Numbered from the stretch's first letter, positions 1-5,936 are shown. The stretch: DNA of 7,837 nt from an uncultured Oscillospiraceae bacterium (GCA_910587785.1 CAJUOA010000130.1:1-7837); one strand, 5' to 3'. Program-made: numbers and translations. The notes: generated from the letters alone by a model not told the origin.

Positions 1-16
1 CTAAGAAAACACCGGC

Positions 17-44
17 GGGGACCCCGGGCTGGGTCCCCCCTTTT
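17..44 (+). terminator. Probable intrinsic terminator of a gene upstream of the window
   Basis: GGGGACCC (17-24) pairs perfectly with GGGTCCCC (31-38) around a 6-base loop and is followed by CCTTTT (39-44). The eight-base-pair GC stem is convincing but the T tract is only four bases. The gene it would end lies outside the window. The opposite strand has a weaker TTTT run further from the stem, so plus-strand use is favoured. Confidence 0.5.
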
Positions 45-329
45 GGAGCGGCCTTGCTGTCCCTTCCACGCGGACACCGGCCGGTCCCTCCCTTACGGTT
101 TTTGCAGGCGGCTGCGGGCGTGCCTGTGATAATATGGACCGCCTCCGGCGGCCCGAAGCGGCAGGCGCGCACAGGCGGCGTCCTGCCTGAAGAGCGTTTC
201 CACGGACAGCGGGCGACCGTTCCCACCGCCGCACAGACAGGTGCGGTTTGCGGGGACGGGCCACCCGTTTGGCTTCGTTGCGCCGTTCTTCCCTACATCT
301 TATGTTTTTTGGAAAAGGAGCGAACCGTT
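45..329 (+). other. GC-rich untranslated leader before rnj, no gene seen
   Basis: No credible coding region is visible. Reading frames here lack a ribosome binding site, have low-complexity Arg/Pro/Ala composition and match no family I know. The stretch holds several short hairpins: CCGCC/GGCGG (139-143/147-151), GGCAGG/CCTGCC (160-165/182-187) and ACGGG/CCCGT (256-260/264-268). If the candidate promoter near 128 is real, rnj has an untranslated leader of roughly 190 bases. I do not recognise a known riboswitch or RNA family in it. Confidence 0.45.
102..133 (+). promoter_or_regulatory. Candidate rnj promoter, extended -10 type
   Basis: GATAAT at 128-133 is preceded by TGT (125-127), giving an extended -10. 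The nearest -35-like element, TTGCAG at 102-107, is 20 bases upstream, which is too far for a standard promoter, so recognition would rest mainly on the extended -10. It is the best match in the leader, but weak. Confidence 0.3.
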
Positions 330-332
330 TTG
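315..332 (+). promoter_or_regulatory. Ribosome binding site that decides the rnj start (TTG)
   Basis: AAGGAG at 315-320 lies nine bases before TTG at 330-332. The in-frame ATG at 342 is 21 bases from the same site, which is too far. The TTG start therefore fits better, and gives a protein beginning M-A-E-K-M-K-I-I-P. Confidence 0.75.
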
Positions 333-1988
333 GCAGAAAAAATGAAGATCATCCCCCTGGGAGGGCTCAACGAGATCGGCAAGAACATGACCGTCTATGA
401 GCACGGCGGCGAGATCATCGTCGTCGACTGCGGCATGGGCTTCCCCGACGAGGATATGTACGGCATTGACCTGGTGATCCCCGATGTGACGTACCTCATC
501 AAGAACAAGAACCGCATCCGGGGACTGTTCATCACCCACGGACACGAGGACCATATCGGGGCCGTGCCCTACATCCTCCGGCAGGTGAACATGCCCGTCT
601 ACTGCACCCGCCTGACCGCGGGGCTCATCAAGCTGAAGCTTGAGGAGCACGGCCTCCTCAAGCAGACCAAGCTCATCACCGTGGAGGCCGGGGAGATGGT
701 CCGGGTGGGCAAGTTCTATGTGGAGTTCATCCACGTCAACCACTCCATCGCCGACTCCGTGGCCTTCGCCATCCACACCGGCATGGGCGTCATCGTCCAC
801 ACCGGCGACTTCAAGATCGACTCCACCCCCATCGACGGCGACGTCATTGACCTGGGCCGCTTCGGGGAGCTGGGGAAGGAGGGGGTCCTCGCCCTCCTGG
901 CCGACTCTACCAACGTCGAGCGCTCCGGCTACACCATGAGCGAGCGCATTGTGGGCAAGACCTTCGACCGCCTCTTCACCGGCTGCAAGCAGCGCATCAT
1001 CGTCACCACCTTTGCCTCCAACGTCCACCGCATCCAGCAGGTGATCGACGCCGCCGCCGCCTGCGGGCGCAAGGTGGCCGTCTCCGGCAGGAGCATGGAG
1101 AACATCATGAAGGTCTCCACGGAGCTGGGCTATATGAAGCTCCCCCGGAACACTCTGGTGGACATCAACAAGATCAAATCCCTCCCCCTGGACAAGCAGG
1201 TCCTGGTCACCACCGGCAGTCAGGGCGAGGAGATGAGCGCCCTCTACCGCATGGCCTTCTCCCAGCACCGGCAGATCGACGTGGGCCCCGGCGACCGGGT
1301 CATCATCTCCGCCAGCGCCGTCCCCGGCAACGAGAAGACCATCGGCAGGGTCATCAACGAGCTCTTCCGCAAGGGCGTGGACGTCATCTACGACAAGAGC
1401 GACCCCCTCCACGTCTCCGGCCACGCCTGTCAGGAGGAGCTCAAGATTATCCACGCCCTCACCCGCCCCCGGTTCTTCGTCCCCCTCCACGGGGAGCAGA
1501 GGATGCTCCGCCGCCATGTGAACCTCGCCCTGGAGATGGGCATGGACCGGCGCAACATCATCCTCCCGGACATCGGGAACGTCATAGAGCTCACCACCAA
1601 GACCATCAAGGTAGCCGAGGCCCCCGCCCCCTCCGGCTCCGTCCTGGTGGACGGCAGCGGCGTGGGCGACGTGGGCGCGGTGGTCCTCCGGGACCGGAAG
1701 ATCCTGGCCGAGGACGGCATGGTGGTGGTCATTTTGAACCTCCAGCACGGCCAGCTCCTCAGCGAGCCGGAGATCATCACCCGGGGCTTCATCTACGTCA
1801 AGGAGTCCGAAGAGCTCCTCTCCGAGCTCAAGGAGGTGGCCGCCCACGCCGCCCTCTCCGTCATCGGCGCGAAAAAGAGCCGGGACTCCGGGGAGCTGCG
1901 CGGCGCGGTCAAGTCCGCTGTCAGCGGGTACCTCTTCAAACACACCAAGCGCAGCCCGATGATCATTCCGGTGGTCAACCGGCTGTAA
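330..1988 (+). CDS. rnj: Ribonuclease J (metallo-beta-lactamase/beta-CASP RNase)
   Basis: RNase J is the 5'-to-3' exonuclease and endonuclease that matures rRNA and degrades mRNA in the cytoplasm of Firmicutes. From the TTG start the protein has 552 residues, close to the family's usual 555. The N-terminal metallo-beta-lactamase domain carries the zinc-binding motif HGHEDH (residues 70-75), H138 in NHSIADS and D160 in HTGDFK. The beta-CASP domain follows, with HVSGHA (361-366). H387 in PLHGEQRM completes the metal site, and the C-terminal dimerisation domain runs from about 445 to the end (RSPMIIPVV). All expected metal ligands are present, so the enzyme should be active. Whether it corresponds to J1 or J2 cannot be told without searching for a second copy; the full catalytic set suggests J1. 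It ends at a strong terminator, converging on mnmA. An in-frame reading extends upstream to 54 but lacks family similarity and is rejected. Confidence 0.97.
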   Translation: MAEKMKIIPLGGLNEIGKNMTVYEHGGEIIVVDCGMGFPDEDMYGIDLVIPDVTYLIKNKNRIRGLFITHGHEDHIGAVPYILRQVNMPVYCTRLTAGLIKLKLEEHGLLKQTKLITVEAGEMVRVGKFYVEFIHVNHSIADSVAFAIHTGMGVIVHTGDFKIDSTPIDGDVIDLGRFGELGKEGVLALLADSTNVERSGYTMSERIVGKTFDRLFTGCKQRIIVTTFASNVHRIQQVIDAAAACGRKVAVSGRSMENIMKVSTELGYMKLPRNTLVDINKIKSLPLDKQVLVTTGSQGEEMSALYRMAFSQHRQIDVGPGDRVIISASAVPGNEKTIGRVINELFRKGVDVIYDKSDPLHVSGHACQEELKIIHALTRPRFFVPLHGEQRMLRRHVNLALEMGMDRRNIILPDIGNVIELTTKTIKVAEAPAPSGSVLVDGSGVGDVGAVVLRDRKILAEDGMVVVILNLQHGQLLSEPEIITRGFIYVKESEELLSELKEVAAHAALSVIGAKKSRDSGELRGAVKSAVSGYLFKHTKRSPMIIPVVNRL

Positions 1989-1994
1989 TGCAAG

Positions 1995-2026
1995 GCCCCC
2001 GTCCTGTTGAGGACGGGGGCTTTTTT
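1995..2026 (+). terminator. Intrinsic terminator of rnj
   Basis: A perfect ten-base-pair stem, GCCCCCGTCC (1995-2004) with GGACGGGGGC (2011-2020), closes on a six-base loop TGTTGA and is followed by six T residues (2021-2026). It begins seven bases after the rnj stop. It also lies just past the 3' end of convergent mnmA, but the minus strand has no T tract after the stem, so any effect there would be weaker. Confidence 0.95.
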
Positions 2027-2050
2027 CAGGCAGAGGGCGGGGCCCTGCGT

Positions 2051-3130
2051 TCACTCTGTCCGGCAGATGATCCCGCCGCCAACCACGGCCTCCCCCTGGT
2101 AGGCCACCAGGGACTGCCCCGGCGCAGGGGCCCGCTGGGGCCGGACAAACTCCGCCCGGACCGTGCCGTCCGCCTCCGGACAGAGCACCGCGGGGCACTC
2201 CGTCTGGCTGTAGCGCGTCTTGGCGGTGACCTCCACCGGCCCCCCCTGGGGCGGCAGGGACACCCAGTGGAAGTTCTCCACCCACACAGTGGAGCGGTAG
2301 AGCGCCCCCTCGTCCCCCAGGATGACGGCGTTGCGCGCCGGGTCCTTGCCCAGGACGTACAGGGGACGCCCCCCGCTGACCCCCAGGCCCCGGCGCTGTC
2401 CGATGGTGTAGCAGGCGAGGCCCCTGTGCCGCCCCAGCACCCGGCCCGCCGTGTCCACAAAATCCCCCGGCTCCAGCGCCATCCCCCAGTGCCGGAGGAA
2501 GGCGGTGTAGTCCCCGCCGGGGACAAAGCAGATGTCCTGACTGTCCGGCTTCCGGGCGCTGGCGAGGCCCCTCGCCTCCGCAAAGGCCCGCACATCCCCC
2601 TTCTCCAGCTCCCCCAGCGGCAGAAGCAGCCGGCTGAGCTGCTCCTGGGTGAGGGGGTAGAGGAAATAGCTCTGGTCCTTGCGCCGGTCCCGGCCCCGGA
2701 GGAGCCGCCAGCGGCCCGTGCCGGCGTCGAGATCCACCCGGGCATAGTGCCCCGTGGCGATGCGGCCGATCCCCAGGTCCTCCGCCCGGCGCAGAAGGGC
2801 GTCGAACTTCACAAACCGGTTGCACCGGACGCAGGGGTTGGGGGTGCGCCCGTCCCGGTAGGCGTCGGCGAAGTCCGCCATCACCTCCCGCCGGAAGAGC
2901 TCCTTGCAGTTGAACACGAAAAAGTCCGCCCCCAGGCGGTACGCCGTCCGGCGGGCGTCCTCAATGTCCTCCAGGCCGCAGCAGGTCCCCTCCTCCCGGT
3001 CCAAGGCGGGGCCGTCGTAGAGCTTCAGGGTACAGCCGGTGACAGCATAGCCCGCCTCCTGCAAAAGCGCCGCCGCCGCGGCGCTGTCCACGCCGCCGCT
3101 CATGCCCACCAGCACGCGATCTCTCTCCAT
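2051..3130 (-). CDS. mnmA: tRNA-uridine 2-sulfurtransferase MnmA
   Basis: MnmA uses ATP and a relayed persulfide to put sulfur on C2 of the wobble uridine (U34) of tRNA-Lys, -Glu and -Gln. The product has 359 residues, the normal family size. The PP-loop adenylation motif SGGVDS is at residues 11-16. The two catalytic cysteines are C100 in NPCVRCN and C201 in SQDICFV; KDQSYFL (151-157) and YTIGQRRGLG (241-250) are further signatures. Nothing essential is missing. The ATG at 3130 is chosen because AGGAGG (complement of 3137-3142) lies six bases upstream and homology begins there (RVLVGMSGGVDS); the reading frame open to 3265 is just unused upstream sequence. The gene starts 11 bases after the stop of the kinase-like gene, and its ribosome binding site touches that stop codon, so the two are probably co-transcribed and perhaps translationally coupled. 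No cysteine desulfurase gene is alongside. Confidence 0.96.
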   Translation of the reverse strand: MERDRVLVGMSGGVDSAAAAALLQEAGYAVTGCTLKLYDGPALDREEGTCCGLEDIEDARRTAYRLGADFFVFNCKELFRREVMADFADAYRDGRTPNPCVRCNRFVKFDALLRRAEDLGIGRIATGHYARVDLDAGTGRWRLLRGRDRRKDQSYFLYPLTQEQLSRLLLPLGELEKGDVRAFAEARGLASARKPDSQDICFVPGGDYTAFLRHWGMALEPGDFVDTAGRVLGRHRGLACYTIGQRRGLGVSGGRPLYVLGKDPARNAVILGDEGALYRSTVWVENFHWVSLPPQGGPVEVTAKTRYSQTECPAVLCPEADGTVRAEFVRPQRAPAPGQSLVAYQGEAVVGGGIICRTE

Positions 3131-3141
3131 GCCAGCCCTCC

Positions 3142-3969
3142 TCAGTCCGCGTAGTGCCGGGTGAAGGCCCTCCAGGGCAGGGCGTCCGAGAGCTCCACCA
3201 GGGCGGGGTTGTGGCCCCCGCCGGGGAGGTAGGCCGGTTCGCCCAGACACGTCCCCCGGATGCACCGGTTGGGCAGGGACACGGTCACCGTGGTGCCCCG
3301 CCCCGGCGCGGAGGTGAGGACCAGGGTCCCGCCGTGCTCCTGGGCGATGCGGCGGCAGATGGGCAGGCCCAGCCCCATGCCCTGGCCCCCGGCCTCCGGG
3401 GCGGCGGGGCGCTTGTAGGCCGCGAAGGCCTGGGCCATGCGCCCGGCGTCCATGCCACGGCCCGTGTCCGACACCGCAAGCTCCACCCGCTGGGCCGTGA
3501 CCCGGACCTCCACGTCCACCGCGCCGCCCCTGGGCGTGAACTTGAACGCGTTGGACAGCAGGTTCAGGACCAGCCGCTCCAGCCGGGCGGGCTCCACAGC
3601 CGCCACATGGCCCGGCTTCTCGCTGTGGAAGGAGAGCGTAAGGTCCAGAAGCTCCGCCGGGACCTCGGCCTGCCGCACCACGTTCCGGACCAGGACCACC
3701 ACGTCGTCGTTCTGCAGGGGGATGGGGCGCATCTCCCGCTCCAGCCCCGCCGCGTCGGAGAGGTTGTTGGCCAAGCGAAGGATACGATAGTAGCTCTGGC
3801 TGAGCACTGCTGCATCCCGGTCCAGCCGCCCGTTTTCCTCCCTTGCTTCGGGGGGGGCAAGGCGTTCCAGGGCGGAGTGGATGTTCCCCAGGGACATCCT
3901 CAGCTGGGCGGAGAGCTGCTCCAGCACGCTCTCCAGCCCCTCGTCTCTCTCAAATCCGTTCTCTGACAT
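3142..3969 (-). CDS. Soluble histidine-kinase-like ATPase lacking the usual phosphoacceptor His
   Basis: The product has 275 residues and no signal peptide or membrane segment. Residues 10-80 are helical and resemble a HisKA dimerisation domain. Residues 125-232 form a GHKL ATPase domain with an N box LVLNLLSNAFKFTP (N136, N140), G1 box DTGRGM (168-173) and G2 box GQGMGLGLPI (195-204). Where an H box normally reads S-H-E-L-R-T-P-L, this protein has S-A-Q-L-R-M-S-L (20-27), so the phosphorylated histidine is replaced by alanine. H31 is near but out of register. A tail of about 40 residues (235-275), with C236 and C241, follows the ATPase domain. No response regulator gene is adjacent, and the next gene in the transcript is mnmA. 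ATG 3969 has GGAGG (complement of 3976-3980) six bases upstream. A start at 4089 is possible but would add 40 residues unlike the family. ATP binding is likely; what it phosphorylates, if anything, is unknown. Confidence 0.85.
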   Translation of the reverse strand: MSENGFERDEGLESVLEQLSAQLRMSLGNIHSALERLAPPEAREENGRLDRDAAVLSQSYYRILRLANNLSDAAGLEREMRPIPLQNDDVVVLVRNVVRQAEVPAELLDLTLSFHSEKPGHVAAVEPARLERLVLNLLSNAFKFTPRGGAVDVEVRVTAQRVELAVSDTGRGMDAGRMAQAFAAYKRPAAPEAGGQGMGLGLPICRRIAQEHGGTLVLTSAPGRGTTVTVSLPNRCIRGTCLGEPAYLPGGGHNPALVELSDALPWRAFTRHYAD

Positions 3970-4042
3970 CGGGCACCTCCACATCAATAGGGTTATTGTG
4001 CGCGGACCAACGAAAAAAAGATTGGTAATTCCAGGATATGAC

Positions 4043-4079
4043 GCACGGCCCGCCGCCGCCCCGAAGGCCTTGGCCGTGC
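4043..4079 (-). other. Stem-loop in the 5' leader of the kinase-like/mnmA transcript
   Basis: GCACGGCC (4043-4050) and GGCCGTGC (4072-4079) are perfect inverse complements eight bases long. The 21-base loop contains a small palindrome, AAGGCCTT (4064-4071). If transcription starts near 4104 on the minus strand, this lies in an untranslated leader of about 135 bases. The nearest T run on that strand is about 25 bases past the stem, so it is not an ordinary terminator. A regulatory role is speculative. Confidence 0.3.
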
Positions 4080-4110
4080 CCAACGGCAAAACCCCGATAA
4101 CAGCAGGGCC

Positions 4111-4139
4111 ATCATATCAAAAATTTGTCGAAAATACAA
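4111..4139 (-). promoter_or_regulatory. Candidate promoter of the kinase-like gene and mnmA
   Basis: Read on the minus strand, TTGTAT (complement of 4134-4139) and TATGAT (complement of 4111-4116) are separated by exactly 17 bases. The -10 matches consensus at five of six positions and the -35 at three. The surrounding AT richness stands out in this GC-rich window. It is divergent from the gapA promoter. Confidence 0.45.
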
Positions 4140-4142
4140 CAA
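4125..4142. promoter_or_regulatory. Possible Rex-like operator between the kinase-like gene and gapA
   Basis: The 18-base stretch begins TTGTCGA and ends ACAACAA. Its outer four bases are a perfect inverted repeat, TTGT and ACAA. It agrees with nine of the fourteen fixed positions of the Rex consensus TTGTGAA-N4-TTCACAA. Rex is the NADH-sensing repressor that controls gapA and fermentation genes in several clostridia. The match is imperfect and the sequence is AT-rich, so chance is a real alternative. Confidence 0.22.
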
Positions 4143-4177
4143 TTTTTTTATCTTATAGGAGAATCTACAAAAAACGC

Positions 4178-4206
4178 TTTTCATTTTCCCCGGGACGGTG
4201 TATAAT
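4178..4206 (+). promoter_or_regulatory. gapA promoter
   Basis: TTTTCA (4178-4183, four of six consensus bases) and a perfect TATAAT (4201-4206) are 17 bases apart. A very AT-rich stretch (about 4117-4180) lies upstream and could act as an UP element. Transcription would start near 4213, giving a leader of about 43 bases before gapA. Confidence 0.8.
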
Positions 4207-4255
4207 ACCGGCAGAATATCCAATCCCCATTAAAATATTGAGAGGAGTTTTTCAC

Positions 4256-5266
4256 ATGAGCATCAAAGTAGGCATCAATGGGTTTGGCCGCATCGGCCGC
4301 ATGGTCTTCCGCGCCAGCATCAACCACCCCGAGATCGAGATCGTGGGCATCAACGACCTGTGCCCCGCCGATTATCTGGCGTATATGCTGAAGTATGACA
4401 CCATGCACGGCCAGTTCGCCGGTACCGTCTCCGCCGACGGCAGCAGCATCGTCGTCAACGGCAAGGCCATCCCCATCTTCGCCGAGCGCAACCCCGCCGA
4501 CATCCCCTGGGGCAAGCTGGGCGCGGAGTACGTGGTGGAGTCCACCGGCCTCTTCCTCACCAAGGAGAAGGCCCAGGCCCATATTGACGCCGGTGCCAAG
4601 AAGGTCATCATGTCCGCCCCCTCCAAGGACGACACCCCCATGTTCGTCTGCGGCGTGAACCTGGACAAGTACACCAGCGACATGACCTTCGTCTCCAACG
4701 CCTCCTGCACCACCAACTGCCTCGCCCCCATTGCCAAGGTCCTCAACGACAACTGGGGCATCACCGAGGGCCTCATGACCACCGTCCACTCCACCACCGC
4801 CACCCAGAAGACCGTTGACGGCGTGAGCATGAAGGATTGGCGCGGCGGCCGCGCGGCCTCCGGCAACATCATCCCCTCCTCCACCGGCGCGGCCAAGGCC
4901 GTGGGCAAGGTCATCCCCGAGCTCAACGGCAAGCTGACCGGCATGTCCATGCGCGTGCCCACCCTGGACGTGTCCGTGGTGGACCTGACGGTGAACCTCG
5001 CCAAGCCCGCCAAGTACGACGAGATCTGCGCGGCCATGAAGAAGGCCAGCGAGGGCGAGCTCAAGGGCATCCTGGGCTACACCGACGAGGACGTGGTCTC
5101 CGCCGACTTCCTGGGCGACGCGCGCACCTCCATCTTCGACGCCAAGGCCGGTATCGCCCTGACCGACACCTTCGTCAAGGTCGTCTCCTGGTACGACAAC
5201 GAGATGGGCTACTCCAACAAGGTCCTGGAGCTCATCAAGCATATGTACAGCGTCGATCACAAGTAA
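4256..5266 (+). CDS. gapA: NAD-dependent glyceraldehyde-3-phosphate dehydrogenase, type I
   Basis: The enzyme converts glyceraldehyde 3-phosphate, phosphate and NAD+ to 1,3-bisphosphoglycerate in cytoplasmic glycolysis. The protein has 336 residues, the standard length. The Rossmann fold begins INGFGRIGR (7-15). The catalytic cysteine is C151 in SNASCTTNCLAP, and the general base is H178 in TTVHSTTATQ. D34 in INDL, at the end of the second strand, favours NAD over NADP and so the glycolytic rather than the gluconeogenic (GapB) type. WYDNEMGYS (312-320) is the conserved C-terminal motif. AGGAG (4243-4247) lies eight bases before ATG 4256. The gene has its own strong promoter and terminator and is not joined to pgk or tpi here, unlike the gap-pgk-tpi cluster of many Firmicutes. 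The strong -10 and regular codon choice fit a highly expressed gene. Confidence 0.98.
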   Translation: MSIKVGINGFGRIGRMVFRASINHPEIEIVGINDLCPADYLAYMLKYDTMHGQFAGTVSADGSSIVVNGKAIPIFAERNPADIPWGKLGAEYVVESTGLFLTKEKAQAHIDAGAKKVIMSAPSKDDTPMFVCGVNLDKYTSDMTFVSNASCTTNCLAPIAKVLNDNWGITEGLMTTVHSTTATQKTVDGVSMKDWRGGRAASGNIIPSSTGAAKAVGKVIPELNGKLTGMSMRVPTLDVSVVDLTVNLAKPAKYDEICAAMKKASEGELKGILGYTDEDVVSADFLGDARTSIFDAKAGIALTDTFVKVVSWYDNEMGYSNKVLELIKHMYSVDHK

Positions 5267-5276
5267 TCCAGCGCCT

Positions 5277-5308
5277 GTGCGCCGTCCCTCCGGGCGGCGC
5301 GCTTTTTT
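5277..5308 (+). terminator. Intrinsic terminator of gapA
   Basis: GCGCCGTCC (5279-5287) pairs with GGGCGGCGC (5292-5300) with one G-U pair and a four-base loop, extended by two further pairs outside. Six T residues follow (5303-5308). A second small hairpin without T tract, GCGGGT/ACCCGC (5309-5324), follows at once. Confidence 0.92.
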
Positions 5309-5358
5309 GCGGGTGCGGACCCGCCGTTCCCGCGCGGGGGACTGGATGCGCACCATCC

Positions 5359-5384
5359 TGTAGGGGCGGATATCATCCGCCCCG
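5359..5384. repeat. Short palindromic repeat beginning TGTAGGGGCGG
   Basis: TGTAGGGGCGG (5359-5369) opens a perfect palindrome: GGGGCGGAT (5363-5371), a three-base centre, then ATCCGCCCC (5375-5383). From memory, palindromes opening with this motif are scattered through genomes of high-GC gut clostridia; a genome count would settle that. The stop codon and last five codons (R-G-R-G-G) of the minus-strand Xre gene come from this element and the bases beside it. A second copy of the opening eleven bases is at 7169-7179. Confidence 0.55.
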
Positions 5385-5600
5385 CCCCCTGGGGTAGGGC
5401 CTTGGCACGTCGGTGAGGCCCAGCAGGTAGTCGGTGCTGGTGCCATAGAAGTCCGCAAGCCGGATGAGCACGTCCGTGGGGATGTCCCGCTTGCCCAGTT
5501 CGTAGTGGGAGTAGCTGACCTGGGTACAGTTCAAATATTCCGCCAAGTCCCTCTGACGCAGGTCCGCATCCTCCCGCAGGTCCCGTATCCTCCTGTACAT
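5373..5600 (-). CDS. Small Xre/Cro-type DNA-binding regulator
   Basis: The 75-residue protein is almost entirely one helix-turn-helix domain of the HTH_3 (Xre) family. It runs from IRDLREDADLRQRDLAEYL (residues 5-23) through the recognition helix region CTQVSYSHYELGKR (25-38) to the family's typical ending LADFYGTSTDYLLGLTDVPRP. There is no sensing or oligomerisation domain. The start at 5600 has AAAGGAG (complement of 5611-5617) ten bases upstream. It is divergent from the zinc-ribbon membrane protein, and the shared region holds a large inverted repeat, so it probably represses that gene and perhaps itself. The final residues RGRGG look like translation of a palindromic repeat, not part of the fold. 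Its signal and targets beyond this neighbour are unknown. Confidence 0.88.
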   Translation of the reverse strand: MYRRIRDLREDADLRQRDLAEYLNCTQVSYSHYELGKRDIPTDVLIRLADFYGTSTDYLLGLTDVPRPYPRGRGG

Positions 5601-5647
5601 GTCCGCGCAGCTCCTTTCGTCGGCAGGTTTTCCGCAGACAGCATAAA

Positions 5648-5691
5648 ATATAACATTTTGTTTTCTTGACAGATAAAACAAAACGTTATAT
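5648..5691. promoter_or_regulatory. Inverted-repeat operator, probable binding site of the Xre regulator
   Basis: ATATAACATTTTGTTTT (5648-5664) and AAAACAAAACGTTATAT (5675-5691) are inverse complements in 16 of 17 positions, separated by ten bases. Each arm contains its own smaller dyad: AACA-N3-TGTT at 5652-5662 and AACA-N3-CGTT at 5677-5687, with centres 25 bases apart. This looks like two dimer sites facing each other. The right site overlaps the spacer and the edge of the plus-strand -10 (5689-5694), as expected for a repressor. The left site lies beside AT-rich sequence that could be the -10 of the Xre gene, though I cannot place a good minus-strand promoter. Confidence 0.7.
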
Positions 5692-5694
5692 AAT
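5666..5694 (+). promoter_or_regulatory. Consensus sigma-A promoter of the zinc-ribbon gene
   Basis: TTGACA (5666-5671) and TATAAT (5689-5694) both match consensus perfectly, with the ideal 17-base spacer. The -35 lies mostly in the gap between the two operator arms and the -10 overlaps the right arm. Transcription would start near 5701, leaving about 53 untranslated bases. So strong a promoter under an operator suggests a gene that is tightly repressed and then switched on hard. Confidence 0.9.
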
Positions 5695-5753
5695 GGGCCT
5701 TGCTGTAGAAAGAATACGGGCCTTGCGCTCGATACACGGGAGGAGGGAACACC

Positions 5754-5936
5754 ATGGTCTGTCCCGAGTGCGGCACGGAGATCGACGACCCCCGGGCCTT
5801 CTGCCCCTACTGCGGCGCACCGCTGCGGGAGGCCCCTGCGGACCACCCCCTCTGGGAGGCGCTGTTCCCCTGCCTCATCGCCCTGGGGATGGCGGCGGGG
5901 ACGCTGTGGTGGGCGTGGCAGGCGGCGAGGGGCTGA
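5754..5936 (+). CDS. Small zinc-ribbon protein with one C-terminal membrane segment
   Basis: The 60-residue protein opens with a four-cysteine zinc ribbon, CPEC (C3, C6) and CPYC (C17, C20), of the zinc_ribbon/DZANK type. A single hydrophobic helix follows, about residues 35-57 (ending GTLWWAWQAA), and the protein stops three residues later. The ribbon would probably lie in the cytoplasm with the helix as anchor; this is inferred. AGGAGG (5741-5746) sits seven bases before ATG 5754. It is driven by a consensus promoter inside an inverted-repeat operator and is divergent from the Xre gene. Such ribbons often occur as N-terminal modules of larger membrane proteins; here nothing else is attached. 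I know no function for a protein of this exact make-up. mazF, 220 bases downstream on the same strand, could be read through from here, as no terminator is visible between them. Confidence 0.85.
   Translation: MVCPECGTEIDDPRAFCPYCGAPLREAPADHPLWEALFPCLIALGMAAGTLWWAWQAARG

Noticed and set aside
1..264. 87-codon minus-strand frame at the window start
   Set aside because: Arg/Pro/Ala-rich with no ribosome site, and it runs through the terminator hairpin.
54..329. Upstream in-frame extension of the rnj reading frame
   Set aside because: No ribosome site at its ATG, composition unlike RNase J, and the TTG at 330 with AAGGAG nine bases before gives the normal family length.
300..2825. Very long minus-strand open frame opposite rnj and across mnmA
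   Set aside because: A GC-skew shadow of the real genes; its protein is low-complexity Gly/Ala/Asp/Val with no family match.
3970..4089. Longer N terminus of the kinase-like protein from ATG 4089
   Set aside because: The added residues resemble no domain and cover the predicted leader; GGAGG six bases before ATG 3969 is the better signal.
4181..5458. 425-codon minus-strand frame opposite gapA
   Set aside because: Its Gly/Asp/Val/His repeats mirror gapA codons, and gapA is certain.
5648..5691. The large inverted repeat as a terminator
   Set aside because: The arms are AT-rich, the gap holds a consensus -35, and it sits between divergent starts where an operator is expected.
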